A DNA stretch of 64,000 nucleotides from Massilia horti. Its GTDB lineage: Bacteria; Pseudomonadota; Gammaproteobacteria; Burkholderiales; Burkholderiaceae_D. Positions 52,468-61,251 of the stretch are shown here, one piece after another. The stretch spans positions 1-64,000 of the forward strand of contig NZ_SPUM01000008.1 of the NCBI RefSeq assembly GCF_004614195.1, written 5' to 3'. Under the pieces are notes generated by a model. The model did not search any database. It was not told where the DNA came from and saw only the letters and a list, made by a program, of their open reading frames with translations. Within the stretch, counting starts at the first letter, position 1. Every line of letters starts with the position of its first letter. The translations under genes were made by a program, and so were the position numbers.

Positions 52468-53612
52468 AGCACCACCGTCCGGTTGCGGCCGCCCGCCTTG
52501 GACTCGTACAGCGCGCGGTCGGCGCGCTCGATCGCCAAATCCACCGGTTCGCCTTCGCGGTAGCGGGTAAATCCGGCCGAAAAGCGCACCCGCAATTCGG
52601 GCACGGCAGGACAGACCGCCAGCGTGGCCAAGCGTGCGCGCAGGCGCTCGATGCCCACGGTCGGTTCGCCCGGCGGGGTTTCCGGCAGCAGCAGCAGGAA
52701 TTCCTCGCCGCCCCAGCGGCCGATGATGTCGGTATTGCGCAGCACCGATTGCGCCTGGCACGCGAACGCGCGCAGCGTGTCGTCGCCGACCGCGTGGCCG
52801 TAGGTGTCGTTGACTTCCTTGAAGTGGTCCAGGTCGACCATCGCCACATAGAACGACGAGCCGCCGCGCGCGCGGCGCAGCGCGTGCTCGTGCAACTGGT
52901 CCATCATGTTGCGTCGGTTCGGCAGCCCGGTCAGCTCGTCACGGGTCGCGATTTGCTGGATGCGCGCCAGCGCGTTTTCGAGTGCGGCCTTTTGGGTTTT
53001 CAGGCGCTGGCGCATGCCCATCAGCTGCGCCGACAGGTGCGAGATCATCCCCAGCACGGTGGCCAGCAGCACGAAATAGATGATTTCGAGCCGGGCCGGA
53101 TAGAGGTGCGGATCGGTGCGGGCACGCCAGGCCATCACCGAGCCCACCAGTACCAGCGTGTACAGGCAGACTGTGCGCACCGCTTCAACGCGCATGCTGA
53201 ACATCCCGAACACCAAGACCAGTGCGAACACCGACAAGGCAGCCGGGTGCATCGGGCCGGAAATCGCGTACACGGCGGCGATCAGGGTCTGGGCCGCGAT
53301 CGTCTGGGCAAAGGACAGCGTCGGATCGGCGCAGCGCCGGTTCCAGCCACTGCGGATCGCCACGTAAAAGCCGGCGATCGTCACCAGCAGCAGCAACCCG
53401 ACCATGGTCACATCATGCGCGCGGACCATGCCGGACATGGCGCCGAAGGCCAACAGTGCGACCGAGATCGCCTTGACCAGCGACGCGAGCAGCAGGACAG
53501 TCAGGCAGCGGCGCTGTTTATCGTCGGTGGTCAGGACGACGTCGGACAGGCGCCCGAGCCAGTAGCGGGCCGGGGCGGCAGGCGCAGCGGGCGCTGCAAG
53601 ATGAGTCGGCAT
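52464..53612 (-). CDS. Diguanylate cyclase (GGDEF)
   Basis: A 382-residue inner-membrane enzyme that makes c-di-GMP from GTP. Six membrane helices (about 30-200) and a short coiled linker (RQRLKTQKAALENALARIQQ) precede a GGDEF domain with an intact RWGGEEF active site, the RxxD I-site (RNTD) five residues before it, and the substrate region DHFKEVNDTYGHAVGD. It should be active and feedback-inhibited. It lies between the two betaine loci without evident link to them. Confidence 0.95.
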   Translation of the reverse strand: MPTHLAAPAAPAAPARYWLGRLSDVVLTTDDKQRRCLTVLLLASLVKAISVALLAFGAMSGMVRAHDVTMVGLLLLVTIAGFYVAIRSGWNRRCADPTLSFAQTIAAQTLIAAVYAISGPMHPAALSVFALVLVFGMFSMRVEAVRTVCLYTLVLVGSVMAWRARTDPHLYPARLEIIYFVLLATVLGMISHLSAQLMGMRQRLKTQKAALENALARIQQIATRDELTGLPNRRNMMDQLHEHALRRARGGSSFYVAMVDLDHFKEVNDTYGHAVGDDTLRAFACQAQSVLRNTDIIGRWGGEEFLLLLPETPPGEPTVGIERLRARLATLAVCPAVPELRVRFSAGFTRYREGEPVDLAIERADRALYESKAGGRNRTVVL

Positions 53613-53738
53613 TGTGTCGGAGTGCGTGAATAATCAGGCGCCGACTGGTGCCGGCTTGCCTGTAATTATACATCCGACAATTTAAAAAAATTAATAACTG
53701 TCAGCAATAGTTGTGGAAAAGATACTTTCTCCGCAGCA

Positions 53739-54797
53739 TCAGGCGCGCACCGTGACGCCTGCGCTGCCTTCCTGCATGCGGCCGATGATGGCCGCATCAA
53801 CGAAGCCTTCGCGTTCAAACAGGGCCAGCACCTCGTCGGCGCAGGCCGGATCGCACGCGACCAGCAAGCCGCCGGAGGTCTGCGGGTCGGTCAGCAGGGC
53901 GCGCTGGGCTGGCGTGATGCCCTGCGCCAGTTCCACGTCCTTGCCATAGGCCTCCCAGTTGCGGCCAGATGCGCCGGTAAAGTAGCCGTCATGCGCCAGT
54001 TGCAGTACGCCCGGCAGCAGCGGGATCGCGTTCATGTCGAGCTGGGCCGACAGCTGCGCGCCGCGCGCCAGTTCCAGCAGGTGGCCGAGCAGGCCAAAGC
54101 CGGTGACGTCGGTCATCGCGTGCACGCCCTCCATTGCGGACAGCAGGCGCCCCGGCTTGTTCAGCTTGGTGGTGTTGGCGATCATCGCCGCATAGCCTTG
54201 CGCGTCGAGCACGTCCTTTTTCAGCGCCGCCGACAGCACCCCGACGCCGAGCGGCTTGCCGAGGATGAGCACGTCGCCGGCCCGGGCGCCGCAATTGCGC
54301 TTGACCTTGGACGGGTGCACCAGGCCCATCACGACCAGGCCGTAGATCGGCTCGACCGAATCGATCGTGTGGCCGCCGGCGATCGGGATGCCGGCATCCT
54401 GGCAGACGGCTTCGCCGCCGCGGATGATCTGGCCGATGGTCTCCAGCGGCAGCTTGTTGATCGGCATGCCGACCAGGGCCAGCGCCATGATCGGAGTGCC
54501 GCCCATGGCGTATACGTCCGAGATCGCGTTGGTGGCGGCGATGCGGCCGAAATCGAACGGATCGTCGACGATCGGCATGAAGAAGTCGGTGGTGGCAATC
54601 AGCGCCTGCTCGTCATTGAGCTTGTACACGGCCGCGTCGTCGGCGGTCTCGATGCCGACCATGAGCTCCTTGGGGACCGGGAAGCCGCTCGACTTGTTCA
54701 GGATCTCGGCCAGCACTCCCGGCGCGATCTTGCAGCCGCAGCCGCCGCCATGGGAGAACGAGGTCAGTTTGATGGTCTGTTCAGGTGCATTGCTCAT
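53739..54797 (-). CDS. selD: Selenide, water dikinase (SelD/SenC)
   Basis: 352 residues. It makes selenophosphate from selenide and ATP. The active-site loop GGGCGCKI carries Cys20, Cys22 and Lys23, matching Cys17/Cys19/Lys20 of E. coli SelD; the ATP-site segments TTDFFMPIVDDPFDFGRIAATNAISD and GGHTIDSVEP are present. No in-frame UGA selenocysteine codon is used. The ATG overlaps the SenB stop (ATGA), which makes it SenC of the selenoneine pathway, though it may also serve other selenium uses. Confidence 0.94.
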   Translation of the reverse strand: MSNAPEQTIKLTSFSHGGGCGCKIAPGVLAEILNKSSGFPVPKELMVGIETADDAAVYKLNDEQALIATTDFFMPIVDDPFDFGRIAATNAISDVYAMGGTPIMALALVGMPINKLPLETIGQIIRGGEAVCQDAGIPIAGGHTIDSVEPIYGLVVMGLVHPSKVKRNCGARAGDVLILGKPLGVGVLSAALKKDVLDAQGYAAMIANTTKLNKPGRLLSAMEGVHAMTDVTGFGLLGHLLELARGAQLSAQLDMNAIPLLPGVLQLAHDGYFTGASGRNWEAYGKDVELAQGITPAQRALLTDPQTSGGLLVACDPACADEVLALFEREGFVDAAIIGRMQEGSAGVTVRA

Positions 54798-55792
54798 GTG
54801 ATTTCCGTGTCGATGGGTCTTGCGCTCTCGCGCGATAGCAGATTATCCACCAAGTCGAGCAAGGCCGCTCGCTCGGCGGCAGGGTCGAACAGGGGCGCGC
54901 GCGCCGCGCACTGGCGCCGCAGCAGTTGGTAAAAGTCCGGTTCAAGCGACGAGCGCTCGACCAGGCGCGCCAGCGCGTGCGCGTCGCCCGGTGCGAAATA
55001 GCCGGCGTAATCCTCGCCCAGCATGCCGCGGTTGCCGCTGATGCTTGACGCCAGCACCGGCACGCCGCAGGTCACCGCCTCGATGATCACGTTGGCGCCG
55101 CCTTCCATCCGCGATGCGATGACCATCGCGTGGCAGCGTTTGAGGCGCTGGCGTGCCGCCCCGTGCGGCAGCGCGCCGAGCCAGCGATAGCGCGTGCAGG
55201 CCTCTTGCGCCGCGTTCGCGGCCGCCCCCAGCTCGGGGTCGAGCGCGCCGCCGATGTGCAGGAAGCGCACGCGCGCATCGCGCACCAGGCCGGCCGCGCG
55301 GATGAAGGTCTGGGGGTCTTTTTCCGGCCTCAGGTGGCCGATCATGCAGATGTCGACGTGGCGCCGGCTTGGTGCGGCCGGCCTCAGCGCCGGCGCCGAC
55401 TGGTGGATCACGAACGCCTTGGCACGCAGTCCGGGCGCCAGCTCGGCCAGGCCCGCGCTTTGCAGCAGCACCAGCGCGCTCGCATCGCGCAGCGAATCCT
55501 GCGCCTCGACGCTGGTAGCGATGTCCCGGTAGAGGTCGGTGCCGGTCAGGACCAGCACGATCGGCCGCGCTGGAAACGCGTGCGCGAACGCGGCCACCGA
55601 TGCGGCGGAGCGGCGCGCGTGCAGCGCTACCAGCAGGTCGGGCTCGCACTGGCCGTGCCACTCCTGCAGCAGGTCGACCCGGTACCGGCCGCGCAAGAAG
55701 CGCGCCCAGCGGCTGGCGGTCTGCCAGTTGCCGTTGTTCTCCCTGGCTGACGCAGGGCTCACAATCGCAATGCGCGCGCCTTGTTGTACCAC
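54794..55792 (-). CDS. senB: Selenosugar synthase SenB (GT4 glycosyltransferase)
   Basis: A 332-residue GT4 glycosyltransferase: RIAIVSPASARENNGN at the N-terminus (typical SenB opening), HVDICMIGHLRPEKDPQTFIRAA, and the C-terminal SRMEGGANVIIEAVTCGVPVLAS with the E-x7-E of GT4. The SenB family transfers the selenium of selenophosphate to a UDP-sugar to give a 1-seleno-sugar. The GTG at 55792 was chosen since GGAG stands 6 bases before it; the longer frame upstream overlaps the senA side. It overlaps selD by 4 bp. Confidence 0.9.
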   Translation of the reverse strand: MVQQGARIAIVSPASARENNGNWQTASRWARFLRGRYRVDLLQEWHGQCEPDLLVALHARRSAASVAAFAHAFPARPIVLVLTGTDLYRDIATSVEAQDSLRDASALVLLQSAGLAELAPGLRAKAFVIHQSAPALRPAAPSRRHVDICMIGHLRPEKDPQTFIRAAGLVRDARVRFLHIGGALDPELGAAANAAQEACTRYRWLGALPHGAARQRLKRCHAMVIASRMEGGANVIIEAVTCGVPVLASSISGNRGMLGEDYAGYFAPGDAHALARLVERSSLEPDFYQLLRRQCAARAPLFDPAAERAALLDLVDNLLSRESARPIDTEIT

Positions 55793-55824
55793 TGGCCACT
55801 CCACAAAAACACTACAATTCCAGC

Positions 55825-57015
55825 ATGACCGAGATCGATGCCTCCTTCCGCTTCGCAACGCCCCAGCCACTGGCGCATTCGCTGCGCGGCGCGCGCGATT
55901 ATACGCTCAGCCTGTTCGACCGGCTGGCCGCCGCGGGGTTCGACGATGCGCAGCAGGTGCCACGGCTCGCCATTGTCAACCCGCCGCTGTGGGAGCTGGG
56001 GCACATCGCATGGTTTGCCGAGTGGTTCATCTTGCGCGAGGCGGCCAGCTCGCATCCCGCCGATGCGCAGCAACCCTCGCTGCTCGCGCGCGGCGACGAC
56101 TGGTTCGATTCGAACACTGTGCCACACCGCAGCCGCTGGGCGCTCGACCTGCCGCTCACCGGCGCCATCAAGACCTACTGCCGCGAAGTGCTCCACCGCG
56201 TGGAGGGCCGGCTGGCGCACGCCGCGCCGGATGACGAATCGCTCTATCCGTATCGGCTCGCGCTCGCGCACGAGGACATGCATGGCGAGGCCTTCCTGTA
56301 CACGATGCAGACGCTGGGGGTAGAGCCGGCGGCGGACCGGCGCAGCGCGCTCGCCGAGGTCACCGGGGAAGTCGCATACCCGGGCGGGACCATCGTGCTG
56401 GGAGGCGCGCAGCAGGGCGGCTTTGTGTTCGATAACGAGAAACAGGCGCACGCTTGCCGCGTCGCACCGTTCTGCATGGATGCCGGCCTGGTGACCAACG
56501 CCCAGTACCTTGAATTCGTCGAGGACGGCGGCTACCAGTATCCGCAATTCTGGAGCGCCGCGGGTCGCGCCTGGCTGATGGGGCAGGAACGCCTGGCGCC
56601 GCGCTACTGGCGGTGCGAGACGGGTCAATGGTGCACGAGACGCTTCGCGCATCTTTCGATGTTGGCGTCGTCAGAGGCGGTCCGTCATGTGAGCTGGTAC
56701 GAGGCGCAGGCTTACTGCGCCTGGGCCGGGCGGCGGCTGCCGGCGGAGGCGGAATGGGAGTTCGCGGCCATGTCGCGCCAGCCGGGCTTTCACTGGGGCC
56801 GGCTGTGGGAGTGGACGGCCTCGGCGTTCGAGCCGTATCCGGGTTTTGCGGCGGATCGCTACCGCGAATATTCGGCGCCGTGGTTCGGCACCCATCGGGT
56901 GCTGCGCGGCGCCTCGTTCGCGACGCCGGGGAGGCTGCGTTCGCCGCACTTTCGCAATTTCTACCGGCCCGAGCGCGACGATATCTTCGCGGGATTTCGC
57001 ACCTGCGCGGTTTGA
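55825..57015 (+). CDS. senA: Selenoneine synthase SenA (EgtB homologue)
   Basis: 396 residues. A DinB-like N-terminal domain with iron ligands (His60 in LWELGHIAWFAEW; HEDMHGE with His149 and His153) and a C-terminal FGE-sulfatase domain ending RSPHFRNFYRPERDDIFAGFRTCAV. It is a separate branch from EgtB at 49996 (similar layout, different loops) and adjoins senB divergently with 32 bp between starts. The SenA role is oxidative C-Se bond formation between hercynine and the selenosugar, leading to selenoneine. Confidence 0.92.
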   Translation: MTEIDASFRFATPQPLAHSLRGARDYTLSLFDRLAAAGFDDAQQVPRLAIVNPPLWELGHIAWFAEWFILREAASSHPADAQQPSLLARGDDWFDSNTVPHRSRWALDLPLTGAIKTYCREVLHRVEGRLAHAAPDDESLYPYRLALAHEDMHGEAFLYTMQTLGVEPAADRRSALAEVTGEVAYPGGTIVLGGAQQGGFVFDNEKQAHACRVAPFCMDAGLVTNAQYLEFVEDGGYQYPQFWSAAGRAWLMGQERLAPRYWRCETGQWCTRRFAHLSMLASSEAVRHVSWYEAQAYCAWAGRRLPAEAEWEFAAMSRQPGFHWGRLWEWTASAFEPYPGFAADRYREYSAPWFGTHRVLRGASFATPGRLRSPHFRNFYRPERDDIFAGFRTCAV

Positions 57016-57032
57016 GCCGGTTGCGGCGAGCC

Positions 57033-57150
57033 CGTAGGGTGCGCACCTGTGCGACGCGGTCACGGCTTGCTGACTTGCGGCTGCCGCTCCACTGCTCGAC
57101 GTTCGCGAACCGCGTGCGCACGGGTCCTCGGCGGCCCCGCGCCCCCTACG
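57033..57150. repeat. Palindromic intergenic repeat, damaged right arm
   Basis: The left arm is 57033-57059 (CGTAGGGTGCGCACCTGTGCGA...) with interior CACGGCTTGCTGACTTGCGG as in other copies. The right arm begins normally at 57110 (CCGCGTGCGCAC) but is broken by inserted bases and resumes with CCCTACG at 57144-57150. It lies between the senA stop and the DUF1801 gene end. Confidence 0.75.
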
Positions 57151-57184
57151 ATTTGCGCCGGCCGCGTGAGTATGCGTCAGCCAC

Positions 57185-57682
57185 TTACATTCGTTCACCG
57201 GGCAGTTGGCTGGCTTGCCTTACCCAATCGGCGAACTGCGCTTCGTCGAACTGGCCCTCATGGATGTCGACGTAGCGCACATTCTTTTGGGTGGACTCGC
57301 CGGGTGGAGGAGGGGCCAACGATACGCCGTTGAAAAAAGCAACCTTGATGTACTTCTTGAAGCAATGCAGGCTGAGGAAATAGGCGCTGTCCTCCGCCCC
57401 ATAGAATGGCGAGTTCCACTTTACCGCCTTGCGCACGCCTGGCACGATGTCTTCGATCAGCGCGTCGATGCGGCGCCCGATCTCGTTCTTCCAGCCAGGC
57501 ATGGCCGAGATGTAGGCTTGCACTGGGTCATCGCCGTACCCCTTGGGGATCTGCGGATTGCCACCCGAAAGAAGAACGACCTCGCCGGATTGCGCCTTGG
57601 GCACTGCATTGCGCGCTTTGCCCGCTTTCATCGCGGATTCCTTCGGAGCCCTCGTCGCCGCCCCAGTCGCTTTGCCAGCCAT
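57185..57682 (-). CDS. DUF1801 domain protein
   Basis: 165 residues: a basic Ala/Lys-rich N-terminus (MAGKATGAATRAPKESAMKA) and a YdhG/DUF1801 domain (YISAMPGWKNEIGRRIDALIEDIVPGVRKAVKWNSPFYG... FNGVSLAPPPPGESTQKNVRYVDIHEG). The family is phosphopeptide/iron-chaperone-like in fold, with unknown function here. Monocistronic and convergent with senA. Confidence 0.88.
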   Translation of the reverse strand: MAGKATGAATRAPKESAMKAGKARNAVPKAQSGEVVLLSGGNPQIPKGYGDDPVQAYISAMPGWKNEIGRRIDALIEDIVPGVRKAVKWNSPFYGAEDSAYFLSLHCFKKYIKVAFFNGVSLAPPPPGESTQKNVRYVDIHEGQFDEAQFADWVRQASQLPGERM

Positions 57683-57743
57683 CTTTTTCGCTCCAGTTCT
57701 GTGGCACCACTCGCGCCAGCCAAGTTCGGCGCTGGAGACAGCT

Positions 57744-57774
57744 TAAAACAAAAACGGCTGCCGAAGCAGCCGTT
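57744..57774 (-). terminator. Rho-independent terminator after the RhlE-type helicase
   Basis: AACGGCTGC-ttcg-GCAGCCGTT read on the minus strand, followed by TTTTGTTTT. It stands 5-36 bp after the helicase stop (57779). Confidence 0.85.
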
Positions 57775-57778
57775 TCCA

Positions 57779-59167
57779 TTAGTAGTCGCCGAAGGTGCGG
57801 CGCGCGCTATCCATTGAGCGCGGATGCGAGCCTTTGTACCCACCCGAGCCTTCGCGGCGCTGGCCACCACCCTGCGGCTTGGCAAAGCCGCGCTGGCCCG
57901 GCTTGGCGTTGCGGCCATCGCCCGGCTTCCAGCCCGGGCGCGGTGCGCGCGGCGGCGCCGACTTCTTCGGCTCAAAGCCCTCGACGACGTCAACCGGAAT
58001 CGGCTGGCGCGTGAAGCGCTCGATGCGGCGCACGTTCATGCTCTCGGCGTGGTTCACCAGCGAGATCGCGATGCCGTTGCGGCCCGCGCGGCCGGTGCGG
58101 CCGATGCGGTGCACGTAGTCTTCCGGGAACTTCGGCAGGTCGTAGTTCACCACGTGCGTGATGTTCGGCACGTCGATGCCGCGCGCGGCGACGTCGGTTG
58201 CCACCAGCACCTTCACCTGGCCGCGGCGCAGGCCGTTGAGCGTGCGGTTGCGCGCGCCCTGGTGCATGTCGCCGTGCAGCGCCGCAGCGGAAAAGCCGGC
58301 GATGCTCAGGCGGTCGGCGATCATGTCGGCGTCGCGCTTGGTCGCGGTGAACACCACGGCCTGGTCCAGCGTCTCGTCACGCAGCAGGTGGTCGAGCAGG
58401 CGGTTCTTGTGCGACAGGTCGTCGACAAAGTGCACGCGCTGCGCGATGTTTTCGTGGCGCTTGGTCGCGGTCGCGATCTGGATCACCATCGGGTCGCGCG
58501 TGATGCGGCGCGCCATGTTGCCCACCACGCCGTCCAGCGTGGCCGAGAACAGCATGGTCTGGCGCGTATCCGGCGTCGCGGCGACGATCTTTTCGATGTC
58601 TTCGATGAAGCCCATGTCCAGCATGCGGTCGGCTTCATCCAGCACCAGGATCTCGAGCTGGGAGAAGTCGATCTTGCCCGACTCCATGTGGTCGATCAGG
58701 CGGCCCGGGGTTGCGACCAGGATTTCAGGATTGCGCGCCAGCAGTTGCATCTGCTTCGGGTAGGGCATGCCGCCCAGGATCGACACGGTGCGGATGCGGC
58801 GCATGAACGTGGTGTACTGTTCGGTCGCGGTGGTCACTTGCAGGGCCAGTTCGCGGGTCGGGGTGAGCACCAGCATTTTCGGCTGGGCCGGGCGGAAACG
58901 GGGACGCTCGCCGCGGGAGCGCGCCGACTGCGCTTCCTGCGCCGGGGTGCGGCCCATGGGCGCGGACTCGCTGGCGGCCAGCTTATTCAGGGCCGGCAGC
59001 ATGAAGGCCGCGGTCTTGCCCGAGCCGGTCTGCGACGACACCAGCAGGTCGCGCCCGCCAATGGCCGCGGGAATAGCTTGCTCCTGGACCTGGGTCGGGG
59101 CGGTGTAGCCGGCTTCGGCAACTGCCTTGACGATGGAAGGATGAAGGCCTAATGCTTCAAAACTCAT
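57779..59167 (-). CDS. DEAD-box RNA helicase, RhlE-type
   Basis: A 462-residue ATP-dependent RNA helicase. Q-motif (GYTAPTQVQEQAIP), Walker A SQTGSGKTAAF, DEAD in LVLDEADRML, SAT, and HRIGRTGRAG are all present, followed by a basic Gly/Arg/Lys-rich tail (RPGWKPGDGRNAKPGQRG). RhlE-like members act in ribosome assembly and RNA turnover. The start MSFEALGLHPSIVKAV at 59167 fits the family; a longer frame upstream is not supported. Confidence 0.95.
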   Translation of the reverse strand: MSFEALGLHPSIVKAVAEAGYTAPTQVQEQAIPAAIGGRDLLVSSQTGSGKTAAFMLPALNKLAASESAPMGRTPAQEAQSARSRGERPRFRPAQPKMLVLTPTRELALQVTTATEQYTTFMRRIRTVSILGGMPYPKQMQLLARNPEILVATPGRLIDHMESGKIDFSQLEILVLDEADRMLDMGFIEDIEKIVAATPDTRQTMLFSATLDGVVGNMARRITRDPMVIQIATATKRHENIAQRVHFVDDLSHKNRLLDHLLRDETLDQAVVFTATKRDADMIADRLSIAGFSAAALHGDMHQGARNRTLNGLRRGQVKVLVATDVAARGIDVPNITHVVNYDLPKFPEDYVHRIGRTGRAGRNGIAISLVNHAESMNVRRIERFTRQPIPVDVVEGFEPKKSAPPRAPRPGWKPGDGRNAKPGQRGFAKPQGGGQRREGSGGYKGSHPRSMDSARRTFGDY

Positions 59168-59502
59168 TGATTCTGTACTCTTTCGTGTGAATGAGCGATC
59201 GCGTTTGATGCGAACGCAAAATAGCAACGCGAGCCAATTACGAAATGACTTGGGTAGAAAGAAATTTCGGCACAAAAGCTTTGCGCCGGAACGGTGTCAG
59301 GATACGACACGCAGGGCGGGAGGGCTTTATGGGAGGCTACCCGTTACGGATACACCTGGGCTTGCGAAGCTGCTAGTTGTGTTGCCTGTGAACTGCCGCT
59401 GCGACGCGATTGCTTCACGTATTGCAGCGCACAAACCGCACTATACCGTAATTCGGGGCCGCTTGCATAGCCCCGACTGTGGCGCGCGCGCCGCGACGGC
59501 GC
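59168..59502. other. Intergenic region upstream of the helicase gene
   Basis: About 335 bp containing the promoter and 5' leader of the RhlE-type gene (minus strand) and the 3' flank of mltD. A small inverted repeat GTGTC-N7-GACAC is at 59294-59310. No gene was supported here. Confidence 0.4.
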
Positions 59503-60804
59503 TTATTTGTTGCTGTGGTGGCGTGGCGAGCGGCTCTTGACCTGCGCCACGCTCTTGTAGCGTTGCGAACCGGCGGCTTGGTTGCCGCGTTTTCCGCCAC
59601 GGTCGGCCTCGAGGTTGACCGCGGCATTGTCGATGACGCTGTCGGCAATGTCGCCGACATCGGCCGTGGCCGAGGTCTTCGGCACCAGGATCGTCGAGCC
59701 GGTCTTCAGGCGCATCTGCGCCGGGATGTTGTTGGCCTGGCGGATCACATCCGGGGTGGTGTGGAACTTGGAGGCCAGGGTGGTAATGCTTTCCTTGGCG
59801 CTGGTGATCTTGTGGACGGTCCAGGTGGACAGGGCGTGCCCCCACTGCGCCAGGTTCAGGTGGAACTTCTCGGCGTTTTCCTTCGGCAGCAGGATCTTGG
59901 TCTGGTCGCCGGTGATGACCGGTTTTTTGAACTGCGGGTTCAGCGCCTTGAATTCGTCGACCGACATCTCGGCCAGCTGGGCCGCGATCGCCACGTCGAT
60001 GTCGCTGGTCTTGTCGACCATGGTGAAGTAGGGCTGGTTGTCGATCAGCGGCAGCGTCACGCCATACTGGGCGGGATTGGCCACGATGTTCTTGATCGCC
60101 TGCAGCTTGGGCACGTAATTGCGCGTCTCGGCCGGCATCAGTTCGGACAGGCTCTCGAAGTCGGTCGGCTTGCCGCGTGCGCGGTTGGTGGCGATCGCTT
60201 TCTGAACATTGCCTTCGCCCCAGTTATATGCAGCCAGGGCCAGTTGCCAGTCGCCGAACATCGTGTAGAGGCGCTGCAGGTAGGTCAGCGCCGCGTCGGT
60301 CGAGGCCAGCACCCCGCGGCGCTCGTCCTTGAACATGTTCTGCTTGAGGTTGAAGTCGCGCCCGGTGCCCGGCACGAACTGCCAGATGCCGGCCGCGTTC
60401 GCGGTCGACAGCGCCTGCGGATTGAACGCCGACTCGATCACCGGCAGCAGGGCCAGCTCGGTCGGCATGCCGCGCTTTTCCAGCTCCTGCACCACGTGGT
60501 ACAGGTACAGCGATGCGCGCGCCGAGGTGCGCGACAGGTAGTCCGGCCGCGCGGCGTACCATTGGATATGCTTGTCGACCAGGGAGGTATTTACGTCAGG
60601 AATCGCATAACCGCTGCGGATGCGCGCCCACAGGTCCGGGTCCTTGTAATCGTCCGCCTTGATGGCCGGGATCATCTGCGACAGGCCAGGGCGGGCCATT
60701 TGAGCGCTTGCCTGGACGGCGTCAGCCGCATGGCTGGCTGCGGGAGCGAGCAGGGTAACCACCAGTGCCCCCAGGGCGAGAGTGTTGCGAGTCGTTTCGT
60801 GCAT
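59503..60804 (-). CDS. mltD: Membrane-bound lytic transglycosylase MltD
   Basis: 433 residues, exported (signal peptide ending ASHA). The SLT catalytic domain has LLPVIESAFNPQALSTANAAG with the catalytic Glu, then GIWQFVPGTGRDF and ALAAYNWGEGNVQKAI. At the C-terminus one clear LysM (HKITSAKESITTLASKFHTTPDVIRQANNI) and a less clear one precede it. It cleaves peptidoglycan strands. The tail is basic. No lipobox is evident, so it may be soluble periplasmic. Confidence 0.93.
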   Translation of the reverse strand: MHETTRNTLALGALVVTLLAPAASHAADAVQASAQMARPGLSQMIPAIKADDYKDPDLWARIRSGYAIPDVNTSLVDKHIQWYAARPDYLSRTSARASLYLYHVVQELEKRGMPTELALLPVIESAFNPQALSTANAAGIWQFVPGTGRDFNLKQNMFKDERRGVLASTDAALTYLQRLYTMFGDWQLALAAYNWGEGNVQKAIATNRARGKPTDFESLSELMPAETRNYVPKLQAIKNIVANPAQYGVTLPLIDNQPYFTMVDKTSDIDVAIAAQLAEMSVDEFKALNPQFKKPVITGDQTKILLPKENAEKFHLNLAQWGHALSTWTVHKITSAKESITTLASKFHTTPDVIRQANNIPAQMRLKTGSTILVPKTSATADVGDIADSVIDNAAVNLEADRGGKRGNQAAGSQRYKSVAQVKSRSPRHHSNK

Positions 60805-61251
60805 AGCTTTTCAGTGTTGCGTCCAGGAACGACCGGACTGATGATTGAGGAGCGAGTGTACGTACCAGTTGATGAGCCCGTCAAGAAATATGTCTGATAA
60901 GTTACAATTTTTCTTGTCTATTCTTTTCGTCAATACCACTTGATAGTTTGATCATGATTAGGGAGTATCTATTTGTTCTTCATGTCTTCTCCTATGGTCG
61001 TGTTGTAATATTTATCGATACTCCGCCGGGTATGCTATTTTTTTACGGACGTAAGCGGGCCTTATGGGGCCGGGCCGGGGACGGAAGGGGCGCGCCGTGA
61101 AACCTAATACCAGCATGTTTCGGCCGCCTCATCCTTGCCGTGCTTGACGCCTAAATTACTAGCGGCTCAGCTTGAATCTATGAGCGCACGCAAAGTGTGC
61201 GTACAATCTTGGCTTTCGCGCTGCGAGCAATATTTCCCTGAAGAGCAAAAC
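60805..61251. other. AT-rich intergenic region between mltD and the DUF1415 gene
   Basis: About 450 bp, with the stretch 60885-61050 clearly more AT-rich than the rest of the window. It holds the divergent promoters of mltD and of the DUF1415 gene; TACAAT at 61202-61207 may be the latter's -10, preceded by CGCAC-N7-GTGCG (61186-61202). No gene was supported here. Confidence 0.4.

Noticed and set aside
53739-54797. A possible selenocysteine codon in SelD
   Set aside because: The active-site position is Cys20 (TGC) and the frame has no internal TGA.
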